Of a stretch of DNA of 64,000 nucleotides, positions 42,570 to 51,005 are shown piece by piece. A program made the position numbers and the translations under genes. Positions within the stretch are counted from its first letter, which is position 1, and each line of letters begins with the position of its first letter. The notes beneath the pieces were generated by a model that ran no database searches, was not told the origin of the DNA, and was given only the letters and a program-made list of their open reading frames with translations. The stretch spans positions 124,001-188,000 of the forward strand of contig DASXCQ010000078.1 in the NCBI GenBank assembly GCA_036491115.1. The letters run 5' to 3'. This DNA comes from DATEPR01 sp036491115. GTDB taxonomy: Bacteria; Actinomycetota; Actinomycetes; Mycobacteriales; Pseudonocardiaceae.

Positions 42570-42611
42570 CCTGGCCGGGTGGCCGTCGCACCGGGGTGCG
42601 ACGGCCACCCG

Positions 42612-42962
42612 TCAGTCGCCCTTGACGTTCAGAATCTGATGCAGGACGTGGCGAATCTCCACCAGGTCCGCGGCATCGGCCATGACCTGTTCCACTGGCT
42701 GGTAGGCCTGCGGGATCTCGTCCAGGAACGCGTCCGTGCGCCGCCACTCGATACCGGCCATCGCCGCATCGAGCTGCTCGCGGGTGAACGTCTTCCGGGC
42801 GGCCGACCGCGAGTAGTCGCGGCCGGCGCCGTGCGGGCTGGAGTTCAGCGACAGGCGGTTGCCCTTCCCGACGACCACGTAGGACGCCGTGCCCATGCTG
42901 CCGGGAATCAGGCCGGGCCTGCCCTCCGTCGCCTCGATCGCGCCCTTGCGGGACTGCGACAG
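42612..42962 (-). pseudogene. rtcB: 5'-truncated rtcB (RNA ligase) remnant
   Basis: Only the last ~115 residues of RtcB remain: SRKGAIEATEGRPGLIPGSM, ASYVVVGKGNRLSLNS, then SPHGAGRDYSRSAARKTF with the HGAGR histidine that becomes guanylylated, and ADLVEIRHVLHQILNVKGD. RtcB proteins are about 390-480 residues; the N-terminal metal-binding two thirds is absent, and the sequence beyond about 42962 is promoter-like. An internal ATG at 42896 could still yield 94 residues, but not an active ligase. Confidence 0.85.
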
Positions 42963-43041
42963 CGCGGTCAGTGTGGCTGACGGGGAGTCGCCGGATCGAG
43001 CGGATCGAATTCCGGCGAGATTGTGCGTCCGCGAGTGTCCA

Positions 43042-43070
43042 TTCAGACTGTCGGCGTTCGTCCCTAGTGT
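43042..43070 (+). promoter_or_regulatory. candidate promoter of the DGPF gene
   Basis: TTCAGA (43042-43047), 17 bp, TAGTGT (43065-43070) is a fair housekeeping-type promoter about 45 bp upstream of the ATG at 43115. I looked for the ECF42-type pair (a TGTCGA-like -35 and CGATC-like -10) and found only a TGTCGG at 43049 and CGATC at 43080, 25 bp apart, which is too wide to accept. Confidence 0.4.
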
Positions 43071-43114
43071 GCAAGCCAGCGATCAGCGCTGGGCACGCCA
43101 CAGGAGGAGTAGCC

Positions 43115-43462
43115 ATGCCGCAGTACGTAGCACTCACCTACACCCGGGACGTCGACTGGACCCAGCCGGAGTTCGGCGAGGAGATGAAGGACTACACCGA
43201 GTTCGGCGCGGCCGCGGCCGCGGTCATCCGGGGCGGCAACGCGCTGTACCCGACGGCCACCGCGACCACGGTCCGGGTGACCGGCGGCAAGGGCGGTGAC
43301 ATCGTCACCAGTGACGGCCCGTACGCCGAGACCAAGGAAGCGATCACCGGGTACTACGTGCTGGAATGCGCCGACCTGGACGAGGCGGTCAAGATCGCCG
43401 CCCAGATCCCGGCGGCCTGGGACGGGGCGGTCGAGGTGCGCCCGGTGATCCAGTTCGGCTAG
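43115..43462 (+). CDS. DGPF/YCII-family protein
   Basis: A 115-residue protein with the family signature TSDGPYAETKEAITGYYVLE and a ferredoxin-like fold pattern (MPQYVALTYTRDV at the start, VEVRPVIQFG at the end). AGGAGGAGTAGCC precedes the ATG. Genes of this family are the usual partners of ECF42 sigma factors, as here, where the sigma gene starts nine bases after its stop. The biochemical role of DGPF proteins is not established. Confidence 0.92.
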   Translation: MPQYVALTYTRDVDWTQPEFGEEMKDYTEFGAAAAAVIRGGNALYPTATATTVRVTGGKGGDIVTSDGPYAETKEAITGYYVLECADLDEAVKIAAQIPAAWDGAVEVRPVIQFG

Positions 43463-43471
43463 CAGGCGCTG

Positions 43472-44704
43472 GTGGTGGGGGCCGGTGACGCGGTCGCGCG
43501 GTTGGTACGCGAGGAGGGGACTCGCGTACTGGCGACGCTCGTCCGCGTCACCGGTAGCGTCGACCTCGCCGAGGACGCGGCGCAGGACGCCGTCGTCCGG
43601 GCCCTGGAGACGTGGCCGAGGGACGGTGTCCCGGACAACCCACGGGCCTGGCTGCTGGTCACCGCGCGGCGGCGGGCCGTCGACCTGATCCGGCGCGAGG
43701 TGCGGCGGCCGGTCAAGGAGGCCGCGGCCGAGATGATGGCCCACTGGTCCGAGCCGCCCGATCCGTCCGAGGACGTCATCCGGGACGACCTGCTGCGGCT
43801 GGTGTTCACCTGCTGCCACCCGTGCCTGTCGCTGGACGCCCAGGTCGCGCTGGCGCTGCGCACGCTCGGCGGGCTGTCCACACCGGAGGTGGCCAGGGGC
43901 CTGATGGTGCCCGAGGCGACCATGGCCAAGCGGCTGACCAGGGCCAAGCAGAAGATCGCCCAGGCGAGGATCCCCTACCGGGTGCCGGCACCGGAGGACC
44001 TGCCCGGCCGGCTGGCCGCCGTCGCGGCCACCGTCTACCTGATCTTCAACGAGGGCTACGCGGCCGGCGCGGGCGACGACCTGATGCGGGTCGCGCTGAC
44101 CGCGCAGGCGGTCCGGTTGGCACGGCTGCTGGCCGAACTGATGCCCGACGAGCCGACCGTGCTCGGCCTGCTCGCCCTGGTACTGCTGCACGACTCGCGG
44201 CGGGCCGCGCGGATCTCCGGGGCCGGCCGGCCGGTGCTGCTGCCCGAGCAGGACCGGCGCCACTGGGACCGCGAGGCGATCAAGGAGGGCGTCGAGTTGG
44301 TCGGCGTGGCGCTGCGGCGGACGCCGGACCGGCCGGACGGCTACGTGGTGCAGGCGGCGATCGCGGCCTGCCACGCGCTGGCGCCCTCCTACGACGCGAC
44401 CAACTGGGACGCCGTGATCTCCTGGTACGACGTGTTGTTGACGGTGCAGGACACGGCGGTGATCCGGCTGAACCGGGCGGTCGCGGTGGCCGAGCGGGAC
44501 GGCCCGGCCGCCGGACTCCCACTGGTGGACGCGATCACCGGCCTGGACACGTATCCGTGGTGGCACGCCACGCGGGGCGAACTGCTGCACCGGGACGGCC
44601 GGTTCGCGGAGGCGCGCGTGGCCTACGAGCGGGCGCTGGACCTGGGCATGAGCGGGCCGCAGGCCGAACACCTGCGCGGCCGGCTGGCCGAACTGCCCGG
44701 ATGA
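43472..44704 (+). CDS. ECF42-type RNA polymerase sigma factor with long C-terminal extension
   Basis: A 410-residue sigma factor. Region 2 is at residues 10-75 (SVDLAEDAAQDAVVRALETW, NPRAWLLVTARRRAVDLIRR); region 4 at about 105-165 (LSLDAQVALALRTLGGLSTP, VPEATMAKRLTRAKQKI). The remaining 240 residues (DUF6596 type, YLIFNEGYAAGAGDDLMR, LLALVLLHDSRRAARI) form the helical, TPR-like domain that marks ECF42 and is needed for its activity in Streptomyces. There is no anti-sigma gene, as usual for the group. A GTG at 43475 is an alternative start. Confidence 0.93.
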   Translation: MVGAGDAVARLVREEGTRVLATLVRVTGSVDLAEDAAQDAVVRALETWPRDGVPDNPRAWLLVTARRRAVDLIRREVRRPVKEAAAEMMAHWSEPPDPSEDVIRDDLLRLVFTCCHPCLSLDAQVALALRTLGGLSTPEVARGLMVPEATMAKRLTRAKQKIAQARIPYRVPAPEDLPGRLAAVAATVYLIFNEGYAAGAGDDLMRVALTAQAVRLARLLAELMPDEPTVLGLLALVLLHDSRRAARISGAGRPVLLPEQDRRHWDREAIKEGVELVGVALRRTPDRPDGYVVQAAIAACHALAPSYDATNWDAVISWYDVLLTVQDTAVIRLNRAVAVAERDGPAAGLPLVDAITGLDTYPWWHATRGELLHRDGRFAEARVAYERALDLGMSGPQAEHLRGRLAELPG

Positions 44705-45456
44705 ACGAGGTCACCGTCGTGGCGCACCGGGGGATGGCGGCCGGCTGTCCGGAGAACACGATCGCGGCGCTGCGGCACTCGGTGTCGCTCGGCTTCCCGG
44801 TCATCGAGATCGACCTGCGCCCGACGGCCGACGGCCACATCGTGATCATGCACGACGACACCGTCGACCGGACCACCGACGGCACCGGCGAGGTAGCCCG
44901 GATGACCTTGGCCGAGATCCGGTCGCTGGACGCGGGACGCCATGCCGGGCTGAGGTTCGCCGGTGAGCGAGTGCCGACCTACGCCGAGGCGTTGCACGTC
45001 CCGGGCACTACCTTGATCCTGGACGTCAAGTCCGGCGACACCGAGCAGATCGTGCGGCTGACCGAACGACACGGAGCGATTCGGAACGTGATCGCCGCCT
45101 CCCGCAGCGGCACCGACCTGCGCGACTTCGCCCGAATCCCCGGCCTCCGGACACTGGGCCTCGTCCCGGGACCCGAATCCGACCCACCCGATCCGGCCGT
45201 GCTCGACGAGTTCGCGCGGACCGGCGCCGAGTTCATCCGACTGTGGCCGCGGTGGATCATGGCGGCGCCGGAACTGGTCGAGCGGCTGCACCGCCTCGGC
45301 AAGCAGGTGTGGGCCACCGCCGACACCGGCTACGGCGACATCAGCCCCGAACATCCCGACGACGACCTCAGCGAACTGGTCCGGCTGGGTGTGGACGGCA
45401 TCGTCACTGATCTCCCCGACGTGCTCCGGGACGTGCTCGCCGCCGGGACGTCCTAG
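44701..45456 (+). CDS. glycerophosphodiester phosphodiesterase
   Basis: A 251-residue GDPD enzyme: VVAHRGMAAGCPENTIAAL (His, Arg, Glu-Asn-Thr), IEIDLRPTADGHIVIMHDDT (Glu-x-Asp and catalytic His), then DVKSG and GVDGIVTDLPD. It would hydrolyse glycerophosphodiesters to glycerol 3-phosphate and an alcohol. No signal peptide, so it acts in the cytoplasm. Its ATG overlaps the sigma factor stop (ATGA), a coupling unusual for ECF42 loci. Confidence 0.93.
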   Translation: MNEVTVVAHRGMAAGCPENTIAALRHSVSLGFPVIEIDLRPTADGHIVIMHDDTVDRTTDGTGEVARMTLAEIRSLDAGRHAGLRFAGERVPTYAEALHVPGTTLILDVKSGDTEQIVRLTERHGAIRNVIAASRSGTDLRDFARIPGLRTLGLVPGPESDPPDPAVLDEFARTGAEFIRLWPRWIMAAPELVERLHRLGKQVWATADTGYGDISPEHPDDDLSELVRLGVDGIVTDLPDVLRDVLAAGTS

Positions 45457-45486
45457 AATCTCGTTCGGTCAACCCAGGGAGGACTG

Positions 45487-46635
45487 GTGGACGAGCGGGA
45501 TCTGCTGGACATTCTGGCCACCGTGCGGGACTTCGTGCGGGACGAGGTCGTGCCGGCGGAGGAGGCGATCGAGGAACACGACGCCATCCCGGACGAGATC
45601 GGGCGGCAGGCCGCCGCGATGGGCCTGTTCGGGTTCACCATCCCGACCCGGTACGGCGGCCTGGGGCTGGACGAGGTCGAGGAGGCCAGGCTGGTGATGG
45701 AACTGGGCTACACGACGCCCGCGTTCCGTTCCATGTTCGGCACCAACAACGGCATCGCGGGCCACGTGCTGCTGGAAGGGGCCACCGACGCCCAGCGAAC
45801 GGAGTTCCTGCCGAAGCTGGCCAGTGGCGAGTGGACGGCGTCGTTCGCGCTCACCGAACCGGAGGCCGGCTCCGACCCGAGCACCCTGACCACCACGGCC
45901 CGCCAGGACGGCTCGGACTGGGTGATCAGCGGCAGCAAGCGGTACATCACCAACGCGCCCAGCGCCGACGTGTTCATGGTGTTCGCCCGGACCGACCCGG
46001 ATGCCAGCGCCACCAAGGGAATCTCCACGTTCCTGGTCGAGCGGGACCGGCCCGGCCTGACCGTCGGCCCGAAGGACCGCAAGATGGGCCAGGCGGGCGC
46101 GCTGACCGCCGACGTGCACTTCGAGGACGTGCGGGTACCCGGCGCCATGCTGGTCGGCGACACGCCCGGCCTCGGCTACGCGACCGCGTTGCGGTGCCTG
46201 GCGCACGGCCGGATCCACATCGCCGCGCTGTGCGTCGGGCTCATGCAGCGGTTGATGGACGAGTCGGTGGCGTGGGCGGCGTCCCGGCACCAGTCCGGCC
46301 GGGCGATCGGCGAGTACCAGCTCGTGCAGGGCATGCTGGCCGACTCTCAGACCGACCTGATGGCGGCGCGGGCACTGGTGCTGGAGACGGCCCGCGCCTA
46401 CCGGTCGGGGGAGGACCGGCGGACCGGGCCGTCGTGTGCCAAGTACTTCGCCAGCGAGGCGGTGTGCCGGGTGGCCGACCGCGCGGTGCAGATCCACGGG
46501 GGAGCGGGCTACATCCGTGGTGTGCCGGTGGAACGGCTGTACCGGGACGCGCGACTGTTCCGCCTGTACGAGGGCACCAGCCAGATCCAGCAGTTGATCA
46601 TCGCCCGGCAGCTGCTCCGGGCGGCACAGGGGTGA
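45487..46635 (+). CDS. acyl-CoA dehydrogenase
   Basis: A 382-residue classical acyl-CoA dehydrogenase: ASFALTEPEAGSDPSTLTTT, GSKRYITNAPSADVFMVFAR, FEDVRVPGAMLVGDTPGLGY, QIHGGAGYIRGVPVERLYRD and the C-terminal LYEGTSQIQQLIIARQLL with the catalytic glutamate. GTG at 45487 has AGGGAGGACTG. A TAGAAT box overlaps the previous stop codon and may be its own promoter. Followed by the hairpin at 46716-46752. Confidence 0.95.
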   Translation: MDERDLLDILATVRDFVRDEVVPAEEAIEEHDAIPDEIGRQAAAMGLFGFTIPTRYGGLGLDEVEEARLVMELGYTTPAFRSMFGTNNGIAGHVLLEGATDAQRTEFLPKLASGEWTASFALTEPEAGSDPSTLTTTARQDGSDWVISGSKRYITNAPSADVFMVFARTDPDASATKGISTFLVERDRPGLTVGPKDRKMGQAGALTADVHFEDVRVPGAMLVGDTPGLGYATALRCLAHGRIHIAALCVGLMQRLMDESVAWAASRHQSGRAIGEYQLVQGMLADSQTDLMAARALVLETARAYRSGEDRRTGPSCAKYFASEAVCRVADRAVQIHGGAGYIRGVPVERLYRDARLFRLYEGTSQIQQLIIARQLLRAAQG

Positions 46636-46715
46636 TCGACTCGGCGGGTGGCCGGCCGATCGGATCGCCGGGCTGCACCTGCGGGTGGCCGACGCGCCGC
46701 GGAACCAAAACTGAC

Positions 46716-46752
46716 AGCGGTGCCGCCGGCCCCCACGGTCGGCGGCACCGCT
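46716..46752. terminator. bidirectional hairpin terminator
   Basis: A perfect 12-bp inverted repeat (AGCGGTGCCGCC at 46716-46727, its complement at 46741-46752) with a 13-nt loop lies between the acyl-CoA dehydrogenase and the convergent Tat-secreted protein gene, so it can serve both. Confidence 0.75.
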
Positions 46753-46757
46753 AGGGG

Positions 46758-48272
46758 TCAGCTCAGTTCCAGGAGCGGGAACGAGCGGTGGCGGCGCGGT
46801 GGTACCAGGAAGTTCTGGCGGCGGGAGGCGGTCAGGAACCGCTCCAAGCCGTTGTCGAGCGGGTTGACCGCGAAGGTCGCCTGTAGGTCCAGGGACGCCT
46901 GGTCGGTGCGGATGGTGTTGAAGAAGTCCGCGGTCGGTACGAAGATCGAGAACTGCAGCTTGGGCACCGTGCCATTGGTGCCCGGTACGACGAGGATCGA
47001 CGGGATGTCCATCTTGTCCATGCCCGGCCCGTCCATCCGGATGTGCAGTGGCGTGCCGTCGTCGGCCCTGGTGAACCGCTGTAATGCCGAGACGTGGCCG
47101 ATGCGGTGTGCGTTCCCGAGCGTGTCGATGCCCTGGGCGTTCTGCGCCGCGTCGTCGATGCCCTTGAAGGCGTTCGGCAGGAACGCCGGACCACCGCCGT
47201 TGAGGAACGGGTCGCTGCCGTTGCCCAGCGAGGGCGGCGGGTCGGAACGGAACATGTACTGGACGCGTTCCAGGTAGGTCTCGTCCTCTGCGGCGCCTGC
47301 CTCACCGGCTCGCGCGTAGTACGCCTCCAGGTCGAGGATCACGTGCGAGAGGTGCTGGACGCAGCCGTTGTCGAAGTAGCTGCCCGGCGTCGCCGTGGCG
47401 AGGTTCATCCCGGCGTTGCCGCCGCCCAAGGTCACCGCGCTGGCCGGGCCGGTGGCGTTCACCTGCTGGTCGCCGAAGCCCATCCACATGGGCGACTCGG
47501 GGTTGATGCGGTCCTGGTAGTAGAGATCGTCCTCCTCGGCCATCAGCCGGGGCAGGCCCTGCTGGGTGAACTGCACCCGCTGCTCGGTGAAGATGAACGG
47601 CAGCACCGGCGAGGGCACCGACTCACCGGCGAGCGTGTTGCTGCCCTGCAACCAGGCCAGCACGTCGGTGATGTTGTCCGCGTTGTCGCTGCGGACGTTG
47701 AGCAGGATGTCGGTACCGCCCATCTGGGGTGTGAAGTCGAACTTCCGCTTGACGATGCCAGCCTGGCCGGCGTCGGTCGGGGCCGGCTTCGCCTCCTCCA
47801 GGACGAAGCGCGTGTTGTCCAGCGAGAGCCGGGGAATGTTGGCGAACGCGGGCCCGCCGGCACCCATCCCGTTGGGCAGCCAGCCGAAGTACCCCATGCC
47901 GTACGAGACGATGATCATCACGCCGGACGGGCTGAACGGATAGGCCGACTCGATGGTGGTCAGGGCGTCCTCGAACGCCGTCTGCTCGGCCAGCGTCGGC
48001 CGTCGCTTCAGATCGATCATCTGGAAGACCGTGTAGACCGGCCCGAACTGGACCATGACTCCGTCAACACTGGTGGCTGGAGCGATGAAGGAGCTGAGGT
48101 CGAACTGGATGTCGGGTAGTGCGGTCGCGGCCATGGCCGGCCGCATCGGGCTCCACGCTACTTCGTTGAGCATGGCCAGGACGGTGGCTGCCCCGCCCAT
48201 CGCCCCTGCTCTGAGCACCGTACGGCGCCCCAAGCGTCTAGGTGGTTTTTCCTTGGTCCTATCATCTGCCAT
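46758..48272 (-). CDS. Tat-exported protein, distantly DyP-peroxidase-like
   Basis: A 504-residue protein. The N-terminus (GRRTVLRAGAMGGAATVLAM) is a twin-arginine-type signal, ending near AMAATALPD. In the mature part the segment MWMGFGDQQVNATGPA resembles the GFxDGxxNP motif of dye-decolourising peroxidases with Gly replaced by Gln, and VQHLSHVILDLEAYY has a possible heme-ligand histidine. It may be a relative of DyP proteins that lost or changed its heme chemistry. GGGAGTGACC precedes the ATG at 48272. I am sure of the gene and the export signal, much less of the enzyme class. Confidence 0.88.
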   Translation of the reverse strand: MADDRTKEKPPRRLGRRTVLRAGAMGGAATVLAMLNEVAWSPMRPAMAATALPDIQFDLSSFIAPATSVDGVMVQFGPVYTVFQMIDLKRRPTLAEQTAFEDALTTIESAYPFSPSGVMIIVSYGMGYFGWLPNGMGAGGPAFANIPRLSLDNTRFVLEEAKPAPTDAGQAGIVKRKFDFTPQMGGTDILLNVRSDNADNITDVLAWLQGSNTLAGESVPSPVLPFIFTEQRVQFTQQGLPRLMAEEDDLYYQDRINPESPMWMGFGDQQVNATGPASAVTLGGGNAGMNLATATPGSYFDNGCVQHLSHVILDLEAYYARAGEAGAAEDETYLERVQYMFRSDPPPSLGNGSDPFLNGGGPAFLPNAFKGIDDAAQNAQGIDTLGNAHRIGHVSALQRFTRADDGTPLHIRMDGPGMDKMDIPSILVVPGTNGTVPKLQFSIFVPTADFFNTIRTDQASLDLQATFAVNPLDNGLERFLTASRRQNFLVPPRRHRSFPLLELS

Positions 48273-48311
48273 GGTCACTCCCTGCCGTGGAGGGCTAACC
48301 GAACGCGCTGT

Positions 48312-48339
48312 AAAATAGCCCAAAAAAGGACGGTCCGTC
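48312..48339 (-). promoter_or_regulatory. promoter with palindrome upstream of the Tat-secreted protein
   Basis: In an unusually A/T-rich patch, TATTTT on the minus strand (48317-48312) is a good -10 box. The palindrome GACGGTCCGTC (48329-48339; arms GACGG/CCGTC) covers the place of the -35 element, so a repressor site is likely. No regulator gene lies next to it. Confidence 0.5.
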
Positions 48340-48384
48340 TAGAAAGAATTTGGGGGCTTTTACGGTATCAATCACCCCCAAAAT

Positions 48385-48408
48385 GGGGTGGGCAGAATGC
48401 CCCACCCC
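48385..48408 (-). terminator. rho-independent-type terminator of the LigD-like gene
   Basis: GGGGTGGGCA (48385-48394) and TGCCCCACCCC (48398-48408) form a strong hairpin with a 3-nt loop and one bulged base. On the minus strand it is followed by ATTTT, a rare classical T-tract in this genome, about 45 bp after the LigD-like stop. Confidence 0.75.
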
Positions 48409-48450
48409 ATGCCGCCGGTGGTTGGTAATTTCCCTGATCGACGAACGTGG

Positions 48451-49857
48451 TCAGCGGGGCAGTGCGGTTGCGTGCGCATGCATGTCGGCCAGCGGGTCGC
48501 CGTCGGCCGCCACCCGCTCGGCCACCTCGTCGGCGACGAACGTCAGGTCGGCCGCCGTCTCGCACGCGTGGATCTCGTCCCACGTGACCGGCGTCGACAC
48601 GGTGGGGAGGTCCCTGGCGCGCAATGAATAGGGCGCGACCGTGGTCTTGGCGGGCCGGTTCTGGTCCCAGTCGACGAAAACCTTGCCGGTCCGCCGATTC
48701 TTCGCCATCGCCGCGGTCACCAGCTCCGGGTGCTCCGCCGCCAGCCGGGCCGCGACCGACTTGGCGTACTTGCTGGTTTGCTCCGCCGCGCTGACCCGCA
48801 CCGGCACGTACACCTGCAAGCCCTTGGACCCGCTGGTCTTCGGGAACCCGGTCAGGCCGTCCTCGCGCAGCACCTCGTTGATCAGCTCGGCCACCCGGCT
48901 GCACTCCACCACCGTGGCCGGCGCACCGGGGTCGAGATCGAACACCACCAGGTCGGGCACGTGCTTGCCACCCTTCGGCCCGACGGTCCACTGTGGCACG
49001 TGCAGTTCCAGCGCGGCGAGGTTGCCGGCCCAGATCAACGTCGGCAGGTCGTCGATCAGCGGGTAGTCCGCCGTTTCGCTGCCGTCCTTGGTGCTGTTGG
49101 GCGTGGCCAGCCGGACCGTGCGCACCCAGTCCGGGGCGTGCCGGGACACGTCCTTCTCGAAGAACGAGTTGCCGTCCACCCCGTTGGGGTAGCGGCGAAA
49201 CGTCACCGGACGGCCGGTCAGGTGCGGCAGGATCGCCGGCGCGACCCTGCGGTAGTAGTCGATCACCTGGCCCTTGGTGAACCCGTCGTCCGGGTACAGC
49301 ACCTTCTCCAGGTTGGTCAGCCGCAGGTGCCGGTCGCCGACACGCACCGTGATCGGTTCGGCAGGCTTGGCGCGTTCGCCCTTGCGGCGCACCATCCACT
49401 CGTCCTTGTCGTCCCGCCCGCTGGTCCAGCCCGGCTGGCGCGCCTTGCGGAAGAACACGAACGCACCGTCCACCTGGGAGCCGTGCAGCACCACCTCGAC
49501 CTCGTCGTCGCGCCACTTCACCGTCTCGTACCGGCCGCGGTCCCAGATCCGCATGTTCCCCGCGCCGTACTCACCGGACGGGATGTCGCCCTCGAACCCG
49601 GCGTACTCCATCGGATGGTCCTCGGTGTGCACGGCCAGCCGGATCGTGCCCGGTTCCCTGGGCAGCCCCTTCGGCACCGCCCAGGACACCAGCACGCCAC
49701 CGCGTTCCAGTCGCACGTCGTAGTGCAACCGCCGGGCGTGGTGCTCCTGGATCACGAACACGTCGTCGTCGCCGGTGGGCAGCGGGCCGGCGTCGGGCAC
49801 CGGTTCCGGCGTGCGGCCCGCGTCTCGCTTGCGCCGGTACTCCTCCAGGTCGGGCAC
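48451..49857 (-). CDS. LigD-type protein with 3'-phosphoesterase and polymerase domains, no ligase
   Basis: A 468-residue protein. The N-terminal phosphoesterase domain has QEHHARRLHYDVRLERGG (the metal His-His-Asp-Arg set at about 39, 45, 47, 49) and HPMEYAGFEG. The archaeo-eukaryotic-primase-type polymerase domain follows (LTNLEKVLYPDDGFTKGQVI, PTLIWAGNLAALELHVP, VVFDLDPG with the DxD metal pair, TSGSKGLQVYVPV). The ATP-dependent ligase domain of full LigD is absent, and the order PE-POL is the reverse of the mycobacterial POL-PE-LIG. It would process and fill ends in Ku-dependent break repair; no ku or separate ligase gene is in the window. Confidence 0.93.
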   Translation of the reverse strand: MPDLEEYRRKRDAGRTPEPVPDAGPLPTGDDDVFVIQEHHARRLHYDVRLERGGVLVSWAVPKGLPREPGTIRLAVHTEDHPMEYAGFEGDIPSGEYGAGNMRIWDRGRYETVKWRDDEVEVVLHGSQVDGAFVFFRKARQPGWTSGRDDKDEWMVRRKGERAKPAEPITVRVGDRHLRLTNLEKVLYPDDGFTKGQVIDYYRRVAPAILPHLTGRPVTFRRYPNGVDGNSFFEKDVSRHAPDWVRTVRLATPNSTKDGSETADYPLIDDLPTLIWAGNLAALELHVPQWTVGPKGGKHVPDLVVFDLDPGAPATVVECSRVAELINEVLREDGLTGFPKTSGSKGLQVYVPVRVSAAEQTSKYAKSVAARLAAEHPELVTAAMAKNRRTGKVFVDWDQNRPAKTTVAPYSLRARDLPTVSTPVTWDEIHACETAADLTFVADEVAERVAADGDPLADMHAHATALPR

Positions 49858-49908
49858 GTCTCCACGCTAACGCTCGGCCACCGGCGGCGCACGCAATCGA
49901 CGGGCGTA

Positions 49909-49928
49909 ACCAACGATCACCGGTTGGT
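49909..49928. promoter_or_regulatory. inverted repeat at the start of the srs-like operon
   Basis: ACCAAC (49909-49914) and GTTGGT (49923-49928) form a perfect 6-bp inverted repeat just upstream of TACCGT (49934-49939), which lies 7 nt before the GTG at 49947. It overlaps the place of the -35 element and is a plausible repressor site for the operon. Confidence 0.45.
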
Positions 49929-49946
49929 ATGGGTACCGTCGGCGTG

Positions 49947-51005
49947 GTGACCACTGTCGCCGCCGTGCACGGCGTGTTACCACAGCACCGCTACCCGCAG
50001 TCCGAATTGACCGATCTGTTCGTGCGGCTGTCCGTGCCGGACGACGGCTACACCGCCCTGGTCCGCAGACTGCACGGAAGCGCCATGGTCGCCACCCGCC
50101 ACCTCGCGCTGCCCATCGAAAGCTATCCCGGCCTGGCCGACTTCACCGCGGCCAACGACGCGTTCCTGGGCGCCGCCGTCGATCTGGGCACCGAAGCCGT
50201 GTCCGGCGCGCTGGACCAGGCCGGGCTGGAACCGCAGGACGTCGACATCGTGGTGTCCACCACGGTCACCGGCATCGCCGTGCCCTCCCTGGACGCCAGG
50301 ATCGCTTCGCGGCTGGGCTTCCGCAGCGATGTGAAACGGGTGCCGATGATGGGGCTGGGCTGTGTCGCCGGCGCCGCCGGCATGGCGCGGGTGCACGACT
50401 ACCTGGTGGGTCACCCCAGGGGCGTCGCCGTGTTCGTCTCGGTGGAACTGTGCTCGTTGACCGTGCAGCGGGACGACCGTTCGGTGGCCAACGCCGTGGC
50501 GTCCGGCCTGTTCGGCGACGGCGCCGCCGGGCTGGTCATGGTCGGCGCACAGCGGGCCGCGCAGCATCCCGGCCCGACCGTCGTGGACACCCGCAGCCAC
50601 CTGTTCCCCGACACCGAACGCTCGATGGGTTGGGACGTGGGCACTTCCGGGTTCCGCATGGTGCTGGGACCCGAGGTGCCCGAGCTGATCAGGGCCAATC
50701 TGGCCGACGAGGTCAAGGGCCTGCTCACCGCCAACGGGCTGACCCTGGACGACGTGACCACGTGGGTCTGCCACCCGGGCGGTCCGAAGATCATCGAGGC
50801 GATCCAGGCCGCCCTGTCGCTGGACTCCGACGCGCTCGGCCTGACCTGGCGGTCGCTGCGCGACGTGGGCAACCTGTCCTCGGCGTCGGTGCTGCACATC
50901 CTGCGCGACACCCAGCTGCTGCGCCCACCCCCGCCCGGCGCGTGGGCGGTGCTGATGGCGATGGGGCCGGGTGTGACGGCGGAACTGGTGCTGCTGCGAT
51001 GGTGA
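49947..51005 (+). CDS. type III polyketide synthase (SrsA-like alkylresorcinol/phenolic lipid synthase)
   Basis: A 352-residue chalcone-synthase-fold enzyme with the full Cys-His-Asn triad: Cys139 in MMGLGCVAGAAG, His276 in WVCHPGGPKIIEA, Asn309 in DVGNLSSASVL. GTG 49947 is favoured over ATG 49929 because TACCGT lies 7 nt before it and homologues begin with methionine-threonine-x-valine-alanine-alanine-valine-histidine-glycine. The two downstream genes match SrsB and SrsC of Streptomyces griseus, so the product is most likely an alkylresorcinol or alkylpyrone made from a fatty acyl-CoA. Confidence 0.93.
   Translation: MTTVAAVHGVLPQHRYPQSELTDLFVRLSVPDDGYTALVRRLHGSAMVATRHLALPIESYPGLADFTAANDAFLGAAVDLGTEAVSGALDQAGLEPQDVDIVVSTTVTGIAVPSLDARIASRLGFRSDVKRVPMMGLGCVAGAAGMARVHDYLVGHPRGVAVFVSVELCSLTVQRDDRSVANAVASGLFGDGAAGLVMVGAQRAAQHPGPTVVDTRSHLFPDTERSMGWDVGTSGFRMVLGPEVPELIRANLADEVKGLLTANGLTLDDVTTWVCHPGGPKIIEAIQAALSLDSDALGLTWRSLRDVGNLSSASVLHILRDTQLLRPPPPGAWAVLMAMGPGVTAELVLLRW

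Noticed and set aside
39999..42608. An 869-codon minus-strand frame
   Set aside because: Shadow of the DUF998 and transporter-glycosyltransferase genes, with no family signal and histidine/glutamine-rich composition.
43030..43090. ECF42-type promoter upstream of the DGPF gene
   Set aside because: TGTCGG and CGATC are present but 25 bp apart, too far for the expected spacing; I kept only the housekeeping-like boxes.
42502..43137. 211-codon minus-strand frame across the rtcB remnant
   Set aside because: It is in a different frame from the clear RtcB homology and has no recognisable content.
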